Positions 47,722 through 57,169 of a stretch of DNA of 64,000 nt are shown here, piece after piece (position 1 is the first letter of the stretch; every line of letters begins with the position of its first letter). Position numbers and translations under genes: made by a program. This DNA is from Sphingosinicella microcystinivorans (GTDB lineage Bacteria; Pseudomonadota; Alphaproteobacteria; Sphingomonadales; Sphingomonadaceae). The stretch spans positions 186,001 through 250,000 of the forward strand of contig NZ_RBWX01000009.1 in assembly GCF_003634215.1 (NCBI RefSeq), given 5' to 3'. Under the pieces are notes generated by a model, which ran no database searches, was not told where the DNA came from, and saw nothing but the letters and a program-made list of their open reading frames with translations.

Positions 47722-47853
47722 CCTGTTCTCCCGGCCAGTTACGGGCCACCCTGGATAGTCTGCGCATAAAATAATGTGCGTAAGGTGAACATAGACAGCA
47801 AGGCGAGCCGAAAGTAGGTTGCGGCGCTTTCGGGGAAGGACGCGCGGGAAAGC

Positions 47854-48342
47854 ATGTCGGAAACACAGCCGCTGGTCGGCATCATCATGGGCAGCCAGTC
47901 TGACTGGGAAACGATGCGCCATGCTGCGGAAACGCTCGAAGCGCTTGAAATCCCTCATGAAACGCGCATCGTTTCAGCGCACCGGACGCCGGATCGGCTC
48001 TATGGCTACGCGCACGGCGCGGCGGCCCGCGGCCTCAAGGTGATCATCGCGGGCGCAGGCGGCGCGGCGCACCTGCCGGGCATGGCCGCATCGATGACGG
48101 CGCTCCCCGTGCTTGGCGTTCCCGTCGAATCGAAGGCGCTGAAGGGCATGGACAGTCTGCTTTCCATCGTCCAGATGCCCGGCGGCATCCCCGTGGGCAC
48201 GCTCGCGATCGGCAAACCCGGCGCGATAAACGCCGCGCTGCTCGCCGCCGCGATCCTTGGCACGCACGATACCGAGGTCCACGAAAGGCTGGTCCAGTGG
48301 CGCGCGAAACAGACCGAGGCGGTCGCCGAAAAACCCGAATGA
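47854..48342 (+). CDS. purE: N5-carboxyaminoimidazole ribonucleotide mutase
   Basis: 162 residues, class I Pur[17 protein letters not shown] and the active-site loop [13 protein letters not shown] are present, with GGAAHLPGM and [19 protein letters not shown]. It rearranges N5-CAIR made by PurK to CAIR in purine synthesis. It overlaps purK by 4 bp (ATGA). Confidence 0.97.
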   Translation: MSETQPLVGIIMGSQSDWETMRHAAETLEALEIPHETRIVSAHRTPDRLYGYAHGAAARGLKVIIAGAGGAAHLPGMAASMTALPVLGVPVESKALKGMDSLLSIVQMPGGIPVGTLAIGKPGAINAALLAAAILGTHDTEVHERLVQWRAKQTEAVAEKPE

Positions 48343-49403
48343 TCGCGCCCGGTTCAACGATAGGCATCCTTGGCGGCGGCCAGCTTGGGCGTATGCTCGC
48401 GATGGCGGCGGCAAGCATGGGCTACCGCGTCCACATCTTCGCGCCGGAGGCCGAACTGCCGGCCGGCGACGTCTCCGCCGCCGTCACGCGTGCCGCTTAT
48501 ACGGACCGCGCGGCGCTCGCGGCCTTCGCCGCGGCGGTCGACGTCGTGACGGTGGAGTTCGAGAATGTCGACGCCGCAAGCCTGGAATTTCTTGGATCGC
48601 GCGTCCCCACGCGTCCCGGCGCGCGCGCGCTGCGCGTCGCGCAGGACCGGCTGGCCGAAAAAGATTTCTTCACCGGGCTTGGCGGCCGCGTCGCGCCATA
48701 CCTCTCGGTCTCATCGCCCGCCGAGCTTGAAGCCGCCGTGCGCGAGATCGGAACGCCCGGCATCCTGAAAACCCGCCGCTTCGGCTACGACGGCAAGGGG
48801 CAGATTCGCATCGATTCCGATACGTCGCTTGATGCGGCGTGGACGGAGATCGGCGAAAACCCATCCGTCTATGAAGGGTTCGTCCGTTTCGACGCCGAAT
48901 TTTCCATCCTGCTCGCCCGCGCCGAAGACGGCAGCAGCGTCGTTTACCCGGCGCCGCGCAATACCCACGAAAGCGGCATCCTCGCCCTGTCCGAAGTGCC
49001 CGCGCCCGCCGCGCTCGCCGAACATATTGAAGACGCCGCCGCAATGGCGCGCAAGGTTGCTGACGCGCTCTCCTATGTCGGGCTCATCACGCTCGAATTC
49101 TTCGCCTGCGCCGACGGGCCGGTGTTCAATGAAATGGCCCCGCGCGTCCACAACAGCGGGCACTGGACGATCGAGGGCGCGCACACCAGCCAGTTCGAGA
49201 ACCATATCCGCGCCATCTGCGGCCTGCCGCTCGGCGAAACCGGCCTCAGCGCGCGCTCCGTGCGGATGAAGAACCTGATCGGCGAAGATGCGAACGACTG
49301 GGCCGCCATCCTCGCGGACCCGCGCGCGCATCTGCACCTCTATGGCAAGAGCGAGGTGAAGCCCGGCCGTAAGATGGGCCACGTCACTTGGCTTGAGGAC
49401 TGA
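48339..49403 (+). CDS. purK: 5-(carboxyamino)imidazole ribonucleotide synthase
   Basis: 354 residues, an ATP-grasp enzyme. [26 protein letters not shown] starts the fold; [14 protein letters not shown] and [37 protein letters not shown] are diagnostic. It carboxylates AIR to N5-CAIR with ATP and bicarbonate. Its last 20 bp overlap the end of the opposite-strand RHH gene. Confidence 0.97.
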   Translation: MIAPGSTIGILGGGQLGRMLAMAAASMGYRVHIFAPEAELPAGDVSAAVTRAAYTDRAALAAFAAAVDVVTVEFENVDAASLEFLGSRVPTRPGARALRVAQDRLAEKDFFTGLGGRVAPYLSVSSPAELEAAVREIGTPGILKTRRFGYDGKGQIRIDSDTSLDAAWTEIGENPSVYEGFVRFDAEFSILLARAEDGSSVVYPAPRNTHESGILALSEVPAPAALAEHIEDAAAMARKVADALSYVGLITLEFFACADGPVFNEMAPRVHNSGHWTIEGAHTSQFENHIRAICGLPLGETGLSARSVRMKNLIGEDANDWAAILADPRAHLHLYGKSEVKPGRKMGHVTWLED

Positions 49404-49599
49404 TCCTCTCGAACAGCCAAACCCGGATCGCGCTTGAAAGGTTCGTGGTCCGCGCCTCGTCGATTTCGGCGACAATCGCGTTGACCGAGCGCCCGTCGGC
49501 GTCCGCCGCTGCGACGAGTGCATCCCAGAACACGGGTTCGAGGCTCACCGAAGTGCGATGCCCGGCGATCGTCACCGAGCGCTTGATGAGCCCCGACAC
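49384..49599 (-). CDS. Ribbon-helix-helix domain protein (RHH_4 type)
   Basis: 71 residues, a complete small protein of the alphaproteobacterial RHH_4 family: RSVTIAGHRTSVSLEPVFWDALVAAADADGRSVNAIVAEIDEARTTNLSSAIRVW. The beta-ribbon and two helices predict a dimeric DNA-binding fold, target unknown. It follows the acetoacetyl-CoA reductase gene by 3 bp. Confidence 0.85.
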   Translation of the reverse strand: MSGLIKRSVTIAGHRTSVSLEPVFWDALVAAADADGRSVNAIVAEIDEARTTNLSSAIRVWLFERISPQAK

Positions 49600-49602
49600 G
49601 TG

Positions 49603-50325
49603 TCAATACATATGCTGGCCGCCGTTGATCGACAGCGTCGACCCGGTGACAAAGCCCGCGTCCTCGGCGCAGAGGAAGCCGACGCCGCGCGCGATCTCCG
49701 TGGCCTTGCCGAGTCGCCCGACCGGGATCTTGGCGACGATCTTCTCAAGCACCGGCTCGGGCACGGCAGCCACCATATCCGTATCGATGTAACCGGGTGC
49801 GAGCGCGTTCACGGTGATGCCGAAGCGCGCGCCTTCCTGCGCCAGCGCCTTGGTGAAGCCGTGGATGCCGGATTTCGCGGCGGCATAGTTCACCTGGCCA
49901 TACTGGCCGCCCTGCCCGTTGATCGAGCCGATGTTGACGATGCGCCCGTAGCCGCGCGATCTCATGCTGTCGAACACGGCCTTCGCCATGTTGAAGCAGC
50001 CGCCGAGGTTCACGTCGATCACCTCCTGCCAGCCTTTGCGATCCATTTTCGTGAGCGTGCCGTCGCGCGTGATGCCCGCGTTGTTGACGAGAACATCGAC
50101 GGGGCCGAGATCGGACTCAACCTTGCGAACGCCCTCCTGGCACGCTTCGAAATCCCCTACGTCCCATTTGTATGTCGGGATACCCGTGCGCGCGGTGAAC
50201 TCGCGAGCCTTCTCGTCGTTGCCCGCGTAATTCGCGGCGACTTTCATTCCCATTTTCTGGAGTTCGAGGCTGATCGCCTCGCCGATGCCACGCGATCCGC
50301 CGGTGACGATAGCTACGCGACCCAT
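49603..50325 (-). CDS. phaB: NADPH-dependent acetoacetyl-CoA reductase (PhaB/PhbB)
   Basis: 240 residues, short-chain dehydrogenase. GGSRGIGEAISLEL (cofactor), VDVLVNNAGITRDGTLTKMDRKGWQEVIDVNLGGCFNM, and the catalytic YAAAKSG with a preceding Ser in NIGSINGQGGQYGQVNYAAAKSG. It matches PhbB/FabG-like acetoacetyl-CoA reductases, which make (R)-3-hydroxybutyryl-CoA for polyhydroxyalkanoate. The ATG has GGAGGAGAG upstream. No PHA synthase is in the window. Confidence 0.88.
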   Translation of the reverse strand: MGRVAIVTGGSRGIGEAISLELQKMGMKVAANYAGNDEKAREFTARTGIPTYKWDVGDFEACQEGVRKVESDLGPVDVLVNNAGITRDGTLTKMDRKGWQEVIDVNLGGCFNMAKAVFDSMRSRGYGRIVNIGSINGQGGQYGQVNYAAAKSGIHGFTKALAQEGARFGITVNALAPGYIDTDMVAAVPEPVLEKIVAKIPVGRLGKATEIARGVGFLCAEDAGFVTGSTLSINGGQHMY

Positions 50326-50386
50326 GATGACTCTCCTCCCAAGTGCAATTGGCCGGTAATGCTCGCTTTTTTCAGTTCTATTACAA

Positions 50387-51406
50387 TCAATGACCCGATT
50401 CGCGCCAACCGGCAAGTTCGCGCGCGGCAAGTCCTCTCAACATCTGCATTCCGGCGTTACCTGCATTGAGACAACGCAAATAGGAAAAATGCGTGCCGCC
50501 CGCGTGGAGGAATATTTCGCGGCCCTGAATCGCAATTTCCTCGAGCGTCTCAAGGCAATCCGCGCTGAAGCCCGGCGCGATCACCGCCACCTTGCGGATG
50601 CCCTGTTCGGGCAGCGCCGCGAGCGTCTTGTCGAGATAGGGTTTCAGCCATTCGGCCTTGCCGAAACGCGACTGGAATGCAGTGCGAAAATTCGCTTCGC
50701 CGAGCCCCAGCGCCTCACGCAGCAGCCGCCCCGTCTTCTGGGCGTGGCAATGATACGGATCGCCGAGATGCAGCGTACGCTCGGGCATGCCGTGGAAGGA
50801 GGCGATGAGCACGTCCGGCTCGAAATCGAGTGCCGCAAGACCGGCGCGCGCATCGTCCGCAAGCGCGGAGATATAGAGCGGGTCGTCGTGGTAGGGTGGC
50901 AGGAAGCGGAGCGCGGGCTGCCACCGCATTGCCTTCAGGCTCTCGCCGACCTTGTCGACGACGGTCGCTGTCGTCGCCGCGGAATATTGCGGATAGAGCG
51001 GCATCACGAGGATGCGCGTGCAGCCTGCCGCCTTGAGCGCGGCGAGCCGGTCGGGAATCGAAGGATTGCCGTAGCGCATGGCGAAATCAACCGTCACGTC
51101 GGGCATCGCGGCCTGCAGCGCCGCCGCCTGATCGGCCGAGATGACGCGAAGCGGCGAATCGCCCCGCGCGCGGTCCCAGATCGACGCGTAGAGCGCCGCG
51201 CTCTTGGCCGGGCGCGTATTGAGGATGATGCCGCGCAGGATCGGCTGCCACAGGAGCGCGGGGATCTCGACCACGCGCCGATCCGACAGGAACTCCTTCA
51301 GGTAGCGCTTCACTGCCGCCGGTTCCGGCGCATCCGGTGAGCCGAGGTTGACGATGAGGACGCCGACCTTTGGATCGGCGACCGGCGGATGACCCTGCGG
51401 CAACAT
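50387..51406 (-). CDS. hemH: Ferrochelatase
   Basis: 339 residues from the ATG at 51406. GVLIVNLGSPDAPEPAAVKRYLKEFLSDRRV, the active-site His in IASFHGMPERTLHLGDPYHCHA, and the Glu in GFSADCLETLEEIAIQG identify it. It inserts ferrous iron into protoporphyrin IX. The start codon overlaps the stop of the molybdenum-hydroxylase gene (TGATG). Confidence 0.96.
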   Translation of the reverse strand: MLPQGHPPVADPKVGVLIVNLGSPDAPEPAAVKRYLKEFLSDRRVVEIPALLWQPILRGIILNTRPAKSAALYASIWDRARGDSPLRVISADQAAALQAAMPDVTVDFAMRYGNPSIPDRLAALKAAGCTRILVMPLYPQYSAATTATVVDKVGESLKAMRWQPALRFLPPYHDDPLYISALADDARAGLAALDFEPDVLIASFHGMPERTLHLGDPYHCHAQKTGRLLREALGLGEANFRTAFQSRFGKAEWLKPYLDKTLAALPEQGIRKVAVIAPGFSADCLETLEEIAIQGREIFLHAGGTHFSYLRCLNAGNAGMQMLRGLAARELAGWRESGH

Positions 51407-53670
51407 CAATAGCGATACAGCGGCAGATCGCGCAGGCGTTCGCCCGTCGCCGCGAAGATCGCGTTGACGAGCGCGGGCGCGAGCGGCGGCACGCCGGGTT
51501 CGCCGACACCGGTCGCGGGCGCATCCGATTCCATGATGTGCACGTCGATCTCAGGTGTCTCGTCCATCCGCAGCAGGGGGTAGGTATCGAAATTGAGCTG
51601 CTCCGCTTCACCGTCGGTAAAGCGCACCTGCCCGTGCAGCGCGGCGGTGAGGCCGAAGATGATCGCGCTTTCCATCTGCGCCTTGACGATGTCCGGGTTC
51701 ACGATGCGCCCGCAATCGATCACGCAGGTCACGCGCTTCACCGTCACCTGCTCGATGCTCGGCGCCTCGACCTCGACAACCTCGGCGACGATCGAGCCGA
51801 AGCTCTGGTGAATGGAGATGCCGCGGCCGATGTGATCCTCGCTCTCCGCCGAAAACGCCCCCCGCGACGCGGCAGTCTTCAGCACCTCGGCTTCGCGTGA
51901 GCCCTCCTGCATCATGCGCAGGCGGAACTCGAACGGATCGACGGCGGCGGCGTGCGCCAGCTCGTCGATGAAGCTCTCGCAGAAGAAGGCTGTGTAGCTG
52001 TGCCCCACCGAGCGCCAGTAGCCGAGCGGAACCGGCGTCGGCACGTCGACATGCGCGGCGCGGAACGCCGGCACGGCGTAAGGAAGCGCAAGCGCGCCCT
52101 CCAGCATCGCCGCGCTATCGCCGCCGCTCGCGAGCGCGGGGATGTTGCGCGACATGAAGCTCTCGCCGAGGTTCGGCGCGGCGATCTTGATGTCGAACGC
52201 ACCGATCTTCTTGTCGGCGTTCACCGTGCCGCGCACCCGCGCCTTGGCGGGCGGGCGATACATGTCGCGCGCCATGTCCTCCTCGCGGTGCCAGATGAGC
52301 TGCACGGGGCGACCCGCGTCGCGCGCGATGAGCGCCGCCTGCACCGCTGCGTCCACCTCCGCCTTGCGCCCGAAGCCGCCGCCGAGCAGCGTCGGGAACA
52401 CCGTCACGTCCTGCTCGGCAATGCCGAGTGCATCGGCGACACGCCATACGACGAGCGTCGCGGACTGCGTGGGAACCCACACCTCGACCTTGCCGTTCTC
52501 GAAGCGCGCTGTCGCCGTCATCGGCTCCATGCAGGCGTGCGCGAGGAACGGCACTGAATAGTCCGCTTCGATCTGCTTGCCGGCACCAAGCCCCTCGTCG
52601 ATGTCGCCGCTGGAGGCGAATATCGTGCCGTCGTCGCCGTGGAGTGCCGTGTCGAGCGCTTCCTCGATGGCGAGGCTGTCGGCCATCGTCTCGCCGGGCT
52701 CGAAATCGGGATCGACGAGGTCGAGCGCCTGCCGCGCCGCCCACCACGTGTCGCCCGTCACCGCGTACCAGCGCGGACCCGTCACAAGCCCGATCACGCC
52801 GCCCTTGCGCGCCGACTTCGGAAGCTGCGCGGAGGAGAGTTCCTTCGTACCGTGCGGCGCACCGCGGATCGCCGCGTAGATCATGCCCGGCAGGCGGATG
52901 TCGGCACCGAACTGCGCGCTGCCGTTCACCTTCGCAGGCGTGTCGAGGCGCGGCATCGGCTGGCCGAGGAACGGCCCCTTGCCGTCCGGGCGCCATTCGG
53001 GTTCGTCGGGCGCATCGTCGGGATCGATGTCGGCGAGCAGGTCCTTGAATGCGATCTTCTTGTCACCGGGCGCCACCACGAAGCCGTTCGCCGCGTCGCA
53101 CGTCGCCACGTCGACGCCGAGCCGTTTCGCGCCCGCCGCGCAGAGCAGCGCGCGCGCCGCCGCGCCCGCCGTCCGCAGCGGCTCCCAATAGGCCGCGACC
53201 GAGGTCGAGCCGCCGGTGAGCTGCAGCGAATAGCGCTCGACCATCGTTGTCGCCGCCCACCGCGCGATGCCCTGCAGGAAGCCGGGGGCGCCCGCCGCCA
53301 TGCCTTCCGCCATCGCGCGATTGGCGTAAACCGGATGCAGCGGCGCAGGCTCCACCGAGATCGTCTTCCAATCGGCGCCGAGTTCGTGCGCCAGAAGCTG
53401 CGGCAGCGACGTGTAGACGCCCTGCCCCATTTCCGACTGCGGCACGGCGATGACGATGCGTCCGTCAGCGCCGATCTTGAGCCACCCGTTTATGAGCGTT
53501 TCGTCTTCGCGCACGGCAAGATTGAGCGGCACCCGGCGCGGCCACACGGCGTACCCGATCGCAAGTCCCGCCCCCGCACCGATACCGATCAGCAGCTTGC
53601 GGCGTGAAATCTGCGGCAGCTTCGGAAGCTCCCGTTTCCGTTGGGCGGGCGGTGGTGTCTTGGCGTCCAT
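51406..53670 (-). CDS. Molybdenum hydroxylase large subunit, isoquinoline 1-oxidoreductase beta-like
   Basis: 754 residues. A Tat-type N-terminus (SRRKLLIGIGAGAGLAIGYAV, about 22-45) precedes the xanthine-dehydrogenase-type large subunit with IVIAVPQSEMGQGVYTSLPQ, LLGGGFGRKAEVD, HREEDMARDMY, and the catalytic Glu in TGVGEPGVPPLAPALVNAIFAATG. It belongs to the IorB branch that oxidises aldehydes or N-heterocycles in the envelope. The usual [2Fe-2S] small subunit (about 150 aa) and cytochrome are not adjacent: the gene upstream is an HD protein, the next downstream is hemH. Confidence 0.9.
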   Translation of the reverse strand: MDAKTPPPAQRKRELPKLPQISRRKLLIGIGAGAGLAIGYAVWPRRVPLNLAVREDETLINGWLKIGADGRIVIAVPQSEMGQGVYTSLPQLLAHELGADWKTISVEPAPLHPVYANRAMAEGMAAGAPGFLQGIARWAATTMVERYSLQLTGGSTSVAAYWEPLRTAGAAARALLCAAGAKRLGVDVATCDAANGFVVAPGDKKIAFKDLLADIDPDDAPDEPEWRPDGKGPFLGQPMPRLDTPAKVNGSAQFGADIRLPGMIYAAIRGAPHGTKELSSAQLPKSARKGGVIGLVTGPRWYAVTGDTWWAARQALDLVDPDFEPGETMADSLAIEEALDTALHGDDGTIFASSGDIDEGLGAGKQIEADYSVPFLAHACMEPMTATARFENGKVEVWVPTQSATLVVWRVADALGIAEQDVTVFPTLLGGGFGRKAEVDAAVQAALIARDAGRPVQLIWHREEDMARDMYRPPAKARVRGTVNADKKIGAFDIKIAAPNLGESFMSRNIPALASGGDSAAMLEGALALPYAVPAFRAAHVDVPTPVPLGYWRSVGHSYTAFFCESFIDELAHAAAVDPFEFRLRMMQEGSREAEVLKTAASRGAFSAESEDHIGRGISIHQSFGSIVAEVVEVEAPSIEQVTVKRVTCVIDCGRIVNPDIVKAQMESAIIFGLTAALHGQVRFTDGEAEQLNFDTYPLLRMDETPEIDVHIMESDAPATGVGEPGVPPLAPALVNAIFAATGERLRDLPLYRY

Positions 53671-53714
53671 CCCTGCGGTTTATCGCGGCAGGCGGGGCCT
53701 GTCGATGCGGCGTC

Positions 53715-54287
53715 TCAGATCAATGTGTGCGGGCTCGAAAACACCTTCATCACTTCGGGCTCGAAGCTTTCGAGGCTGTCGACATCGAAGTCGGGATCGA
53801 ATGCGGGCGCATCCCATTCGTCCACCAGACGGCAGGCAAAGCCGTACCACGGCGCATCCTTGAACTGCATCCGGAGGTCGGTCGGCTTGCCGAGGTGGTT
53901 GTAGTAATACTGCCCCTGAAAATGCTGGTGCCAGTAAACCGCGTGATAGATCTTCTCCGAAACATACGGCTTCAGCACTTCCGCTGCGATCGGGCCGTGG
54001 TTCGGCACCGACATCACCTTGCCGATGTCATGGCAAAGCGCCGCGACCACCTCTTCGTCGTTCGCGCCCGAACGCCGCGCAAGCGTCGCGGTCATCAGCG
54101 CGTGGGTCAGCTGGTCCGCAGCAAACCCCAATGTCATGTCTCCGAGCCGCCGGAGCGTGTCCATGATCTGCATCGGCGCCGCCGCTTTCTGGTGCGCCAT
54201 GTGCTCGCGCGCGATGATCATCCAGTCATCAAGCGTGCCGTCCTGCATTCGCCGGAACGTCGCCTGCCCCTGCATCATCGTCGCCAT
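53715..54287 (-). CDS. HD-domain protein of PhnZ/diiron-oxygenase-like type
   Basis: 190 residues. HD-type ligands in order: H62 (QLTHALMT), H86-D87 (CHDIGK), H97 (NHGPIAA), H115/H120 (YHAVYWHQHFQ) and D156 (RLVDEWD). The extra histidines and the arrangement resemble mixed-valent diiron HD oxygenases such as PhnZ rather than simple phosphatases. Its last residues end in an unrelated tail. It lies 13 bp after the acyl-CoA ligase gene, so a role in that pathway is suggested but not shown. Confidence 0.8.
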   Translation of the reverse strand: MATMMQGQATFRRMQDGTLDDWMIIAREHMAHQKAAAPMQIMDTLRRLGDMTLGFAADQLTHALMTATLARRSGANDEEVVAALCHDIGKVMSVPNHGPIAAEVLKPYVSEKIYHAVYWHQHFQGQYYYNHLGKPTDLRMQFKDAPWYGFACRLVDEWDAPAFDPDFDVDSLESFEPEVMKVFSSPHTLI

Positions 54288-54300
54288 GACCTCACTCCTT

Positions 54301-56022
54301 TCAGGCCGCCTCCGCGCGGTGGATTTCGCGGTAGATTTTACGCAGGCTCACCTTGTCGATCTTCTCCGATCCGAGCCGCGGCAGCGGCTCCGCCGAAACC
54401 CAGAGCCGCGCAGGGACCTTGAACGCCGAAAGGTGCTGCCGCGTGAAATCGATGATCGCCTCCGGCTCCGCCTTTTCGCCGGGTTTCAAGTATACCACAG
54501 CGCCGACGATCTCGCCGAGCCGGTCGTCGGGAAGGCCGAACACGCTCGCCGCCATCACCGCCGGATGCGCATAGATCGCTGCCTCGACCTCCTGACAGCT
54601 GATGTTCTCACCCCCTCGGATGATGATGTCCTTCTTGCGGTCCACGATGAACAGAAAGCCGTCCTCGTCGAGGTAGCCCACGTCGCCGGTGTGGAACCAT
54701 CCCGCCTTGTCGAAGGCGTCCGCCGTTTCTTTGGGCCGCCGCCAGTAACCGCGCACGTTCGCCGCCGAACGAATACACACCTCGCCCACCGCCTGCGGCG
54801 CGAGCGCATTGCCGTCGTCATCAAGGATCGCGATCTCGACAACGGGCTTGGAGGCGCGCCCTGTCGAAGTGGGCCGCGCCAGATATGACTCGCGGAGAAT
54901 ACCGGCGCCCACGCCGTTCGTTTCGGTGAGGCCATAGCCGATCGCGGGCTTGCCCGTCGGGATCGCCTTCGCGAGCCGCTCGACATGCTCCGCCGGGCGC
55001 GGCGCGCCGCCCGCCGCCCAGTCCGTCACCGTCGAAATGTCGTACTTGTCGCGTTCCGGATGCGACATGATCTCGTGCGTCATCGTGGGCACGCCGACGA
55101 AATAGGTGCACTTTTCCTTGTCGATCAGCCGCAGGGCCTCTCCGGCGTCCCAGCGGTGCATCATGATGAACTTGCGCCCGATCGCGATCGAAACCAGCAT
55201 CAGCGGTACGAGACCGGTGACGTGGAACAGCGGCACGGAGAGCAGCATGATCTGCTGCGGCGGCACATAGGCGCCGGAGGCTTCAGAGAGCTTGAGCAGC
55301 GCAAGGCCCTGAACCAGGTAGGAAAAGGCCCCGTGCACGACGCCGCGATGCGTCGACACCGCGCCCTTCGGGAAGCCCGTGGAGCCGGACGTGTAGAGAA
55401 TGCTGACATCGTCGTCGGGCCCGAGCGGCGGCAGATACCACGTATCCGTCGGGCCGCTTTCAAGAAGATCGTCGAGCAGGTCCGCCCCATGCTCGGCCGC
55501 GACACCATGGCTGGTACGAACGGCAACCACCGGCACCGACATGCCCTCGATGGCGCCGAGCCGGCGCAGCCGTTCCTCGTCTGCGATCACCAGCCGCGTG
55601 CCGCTGTCCGCAAGCCCATAGGCAAGCTCTTCCGGCTGCCACCACGCATTCATCGGCACGACCACGGCGCCCAGATGCACAAGGCCGATGTAGGCCATGA
55701 TCCATTCAGGATAGTTGCGCATGGCGATCGCCACGCGATCCCCCTTGGAAATGCCGTAACTGTGCTGCATCACCGCGGCGATACGCAGCGCCTTCGCATA
55801 AACCTCGGCAAAGGTCAGGCGCTCCTCGCCATAGACCAGGAATTCGCGCGCGGCGTTATGGTTGAAGAAGAACTGGAAGAATTCGCGCATCGTCGGCGGC
55901 GCGTTCTTGAAGAGCTTCAGCGGGACACCCCGCACTGTCTTCTCGATCACCTCCAGCTGGGTGCCCGGCGCCGTGATCGCCGCGATAGCCTTGTCCTGCG
56001 CCTTGTCGAGTTCGGTCAGCAT
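54301..56022 (-). CDS. Class I adenylate-forming acyl-CoA ligase
   Basis: 573 residues. The adenylation motifs are in order: SILYTSGSTGFPKGAVSTHRG (A3), GYGLTETNGV (A5), FHTGDVGYLDEDGFLFIVDRKKDIIIRGGENISCQEVE (A7-A8), and the lysine near the C-terminus (GSEKIDKVSLRKIYREIH). It activates a carboxylic acid to an acyl-CoA with ATP. The acid is not predictable; the neighbouring acyl-CoA dehydrogenases point to a branched, cyclic or steroid-type side chain. It starts one base after the second acyl-CoA dehydrogenase stop. Confidence 0.92.
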   Translation of the reverse strand: MLTELDKAQDKAIAAITAPGTQLEVIEKTVRGVPLKLFKNAPPTMREFFQFFFNHNAAREFLVYGEERLTFAEVYAKALRIAAVMQHSYGISKGDRVAIAMRNYPEWIMAYIGLVHLGAVVVPMNAWWQPEELAYGLADSGTRLVIADEERLRRLGAIEGMSVPVVAVRTSHGVAAEHGADLLDDLLESGPTDTWYLPPLGPDDDVSILYTSGSTGFPKGAVSTHRGVVHGAFSYLVQGLALLKLSEASGAYVPPQQIMLLSVPLFHVTGLVPLMLVSIAIGRKFIMMHRWDAGEALRLIDKEKCTYFVGVPTMTHEIMSHPERDKYDISTVTDWAAGGAPRPAEHVERLAKAIPTGKPAIGYGLTETNGVGAGILRESYLARPTSTGRASKPVVEIAILDDDGNALAPQAVGEVCIRSAANVRGYWRRPKETADAFDKAGWFHTGDVGYLDEDGFLFIVDRKKDIIIRGGENISCQEVEAAIYAHPAVMAASVFGLPDDRLGEIVGAVVYLKPGEKAEPEAIIDFTRQHLSAFKVPARLWVSAEPLPRLGSEKIDKVSLRKIYREIHRAEAA

Positions 56023-56023
56023 T

Positions 56024-57166
56024 TCAATACCCTAACATGCGGGCGAGACGATCGCCATGAAACGACAGGTCGCCGAAGCTGGCTTCGGCGGCGCGGGCGC
56101 GCTTCATGAAGAAGCCGATGTCGTATTCGTCGGTCATGCCGATGCCGCCGTGCATCTGCACGCCCTCATTCGTCGCAAGCCGCGCCACTGCGCCCGCCTT
56201 CGCCTTGGCAAGGCTTGCGTAGAGCGGCGCATCCTTATCGCCGGCATCCAGCGCCTGCGCGGCCTTCAGCGTCGCCGATTTCGCAAGCTCGATCTCGCAG
56301 TAGAGCTGCGCGGCGCGGTGCTGGAGCGCTTGGAAGCTGCCGATCTTGCGGCCGAACTGCTCGCGTTCTTTCAGGTAGCCGACCGTCATCGAGAAGCTCT
56401 GCACCGAAACGCCCACCATCTCGGCGGCAAGGCAGGTGCGTCCGGCATCGAGCACGCGGTCGAGAATCGTCGCGCCTTCGCCGACCGTGCCGATCACGTC
56501 TGCGCCGTCCACCTGTACGCCGTCGAAACGGATATCGGCCGCGTTGCGGCTATCAACCATGGTGGTGCGTTTTACTGCAACGCCCGCGGCCTTCGGATCG
56601 ACGAGGAACAAGGTGATGCCATCGCGGTCCCCATCCTCACCCGACGTCCGCGCTGCGACGATCAGCCGGTCCGCGATATGCCCGTCCAGCACGAAGCTCT
56701 TGGTGCCGGTGATGCGAAAGCCGTTGCCCGCAGCCTCGGCGCGCGTGCGGACAAGGTGCGGCGCATGGCGCGAAGCCTCGTCACTCGCCAGCGCCAGCAG
56801 CAGGTCGCCCGCCGCGAGCTTCGGCAGCAGCGCGGCCTGCTGGTCCTCGTTCGCACCGGCGAGCGCCGTCGCGCCGAGCACGGCGGTCGACAGGAACGGC
56901 GACAGCGACAGGTTCCGTCCCACGGCTTCCTGGATGAGGTTCGCCGCGACGAGGCCGAGCCCGCTGCCGCCATGCACCTCGGGCACGAGAACGCCCGCGA
57001 AGCCCATCTCGGCCATTTTCTTCCACAGGTCGGCGGAAAAACCTGTCGCATCCTGCGTATCGCGCAGACGGCGGAGTTCCGATACGGGCGCTTCGGTCGC
57101 GAAGAAGCCATCGGCGGCTTCTCGGATCATCGCCTGTTCGTCAGTAAGAACAAGTGCCATCGTCAC
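56024..57166 (-). CDS. Acyl-CoA dehydrogenase, subunit with catalytic-Glu region
   Basis: 380 residues. ACAD fold with LLALASDEASRHAPH and TKSFVLDGHIADRLIVAARTSGED. The C-terminal GGIGMTDEYDIGFFMKRARA aligns with the segment carrying the catalytic Glu of medium-chain enzymes (TEYP). It lies 3 bp after the other acyl-CoA dehydrogenase. Adjacent unlike pairs in steroid catabolism form alpha2-beta2 heterotetramers; this pair is a candidate. Confidence 0.9.
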   Translation of the reverse strand: MTMALVLTDEQAMIREAADGFFATEAPVSELRRLRDTQDATGFSADLWKKMAEMGFAGVLVPEVHGGSGLGLVAANLIQEAVGRNLSLSPFLSTAVLGATALAGANEDQQAALLPKLAAGDLLLALASDEASRHAPHLVRTRAEAAGNGFRITGTKSFVLDGHIADRLIVAARTSGEDGDRDGITLFLVDPKAAGVAVKRTTMVDSRNAADIRFDGVQVDGADVIGTVGEGATILDRVLDAGRTCLAAEMVGVSVQSFSMTVGYLKEREQFGRKIGSFQALQHRAAQLYCEIELAKSATLKAAQALDAGDKDAPLYASLAKAKAGAVARLATNEGVQMHGGIGMTDEYDIGFFMKRARAAEASFGDLSFHGDRLARMLGY

Positions 57167-57169
57167 CCC

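Noticed and set aside
47758-47785. Imperfect inverted repeat around ATAAAATAATG between the soluble cyclase and purE.
   Set aside because: Arms are only about five bases with a mismatch; it may merely be a -10 region.
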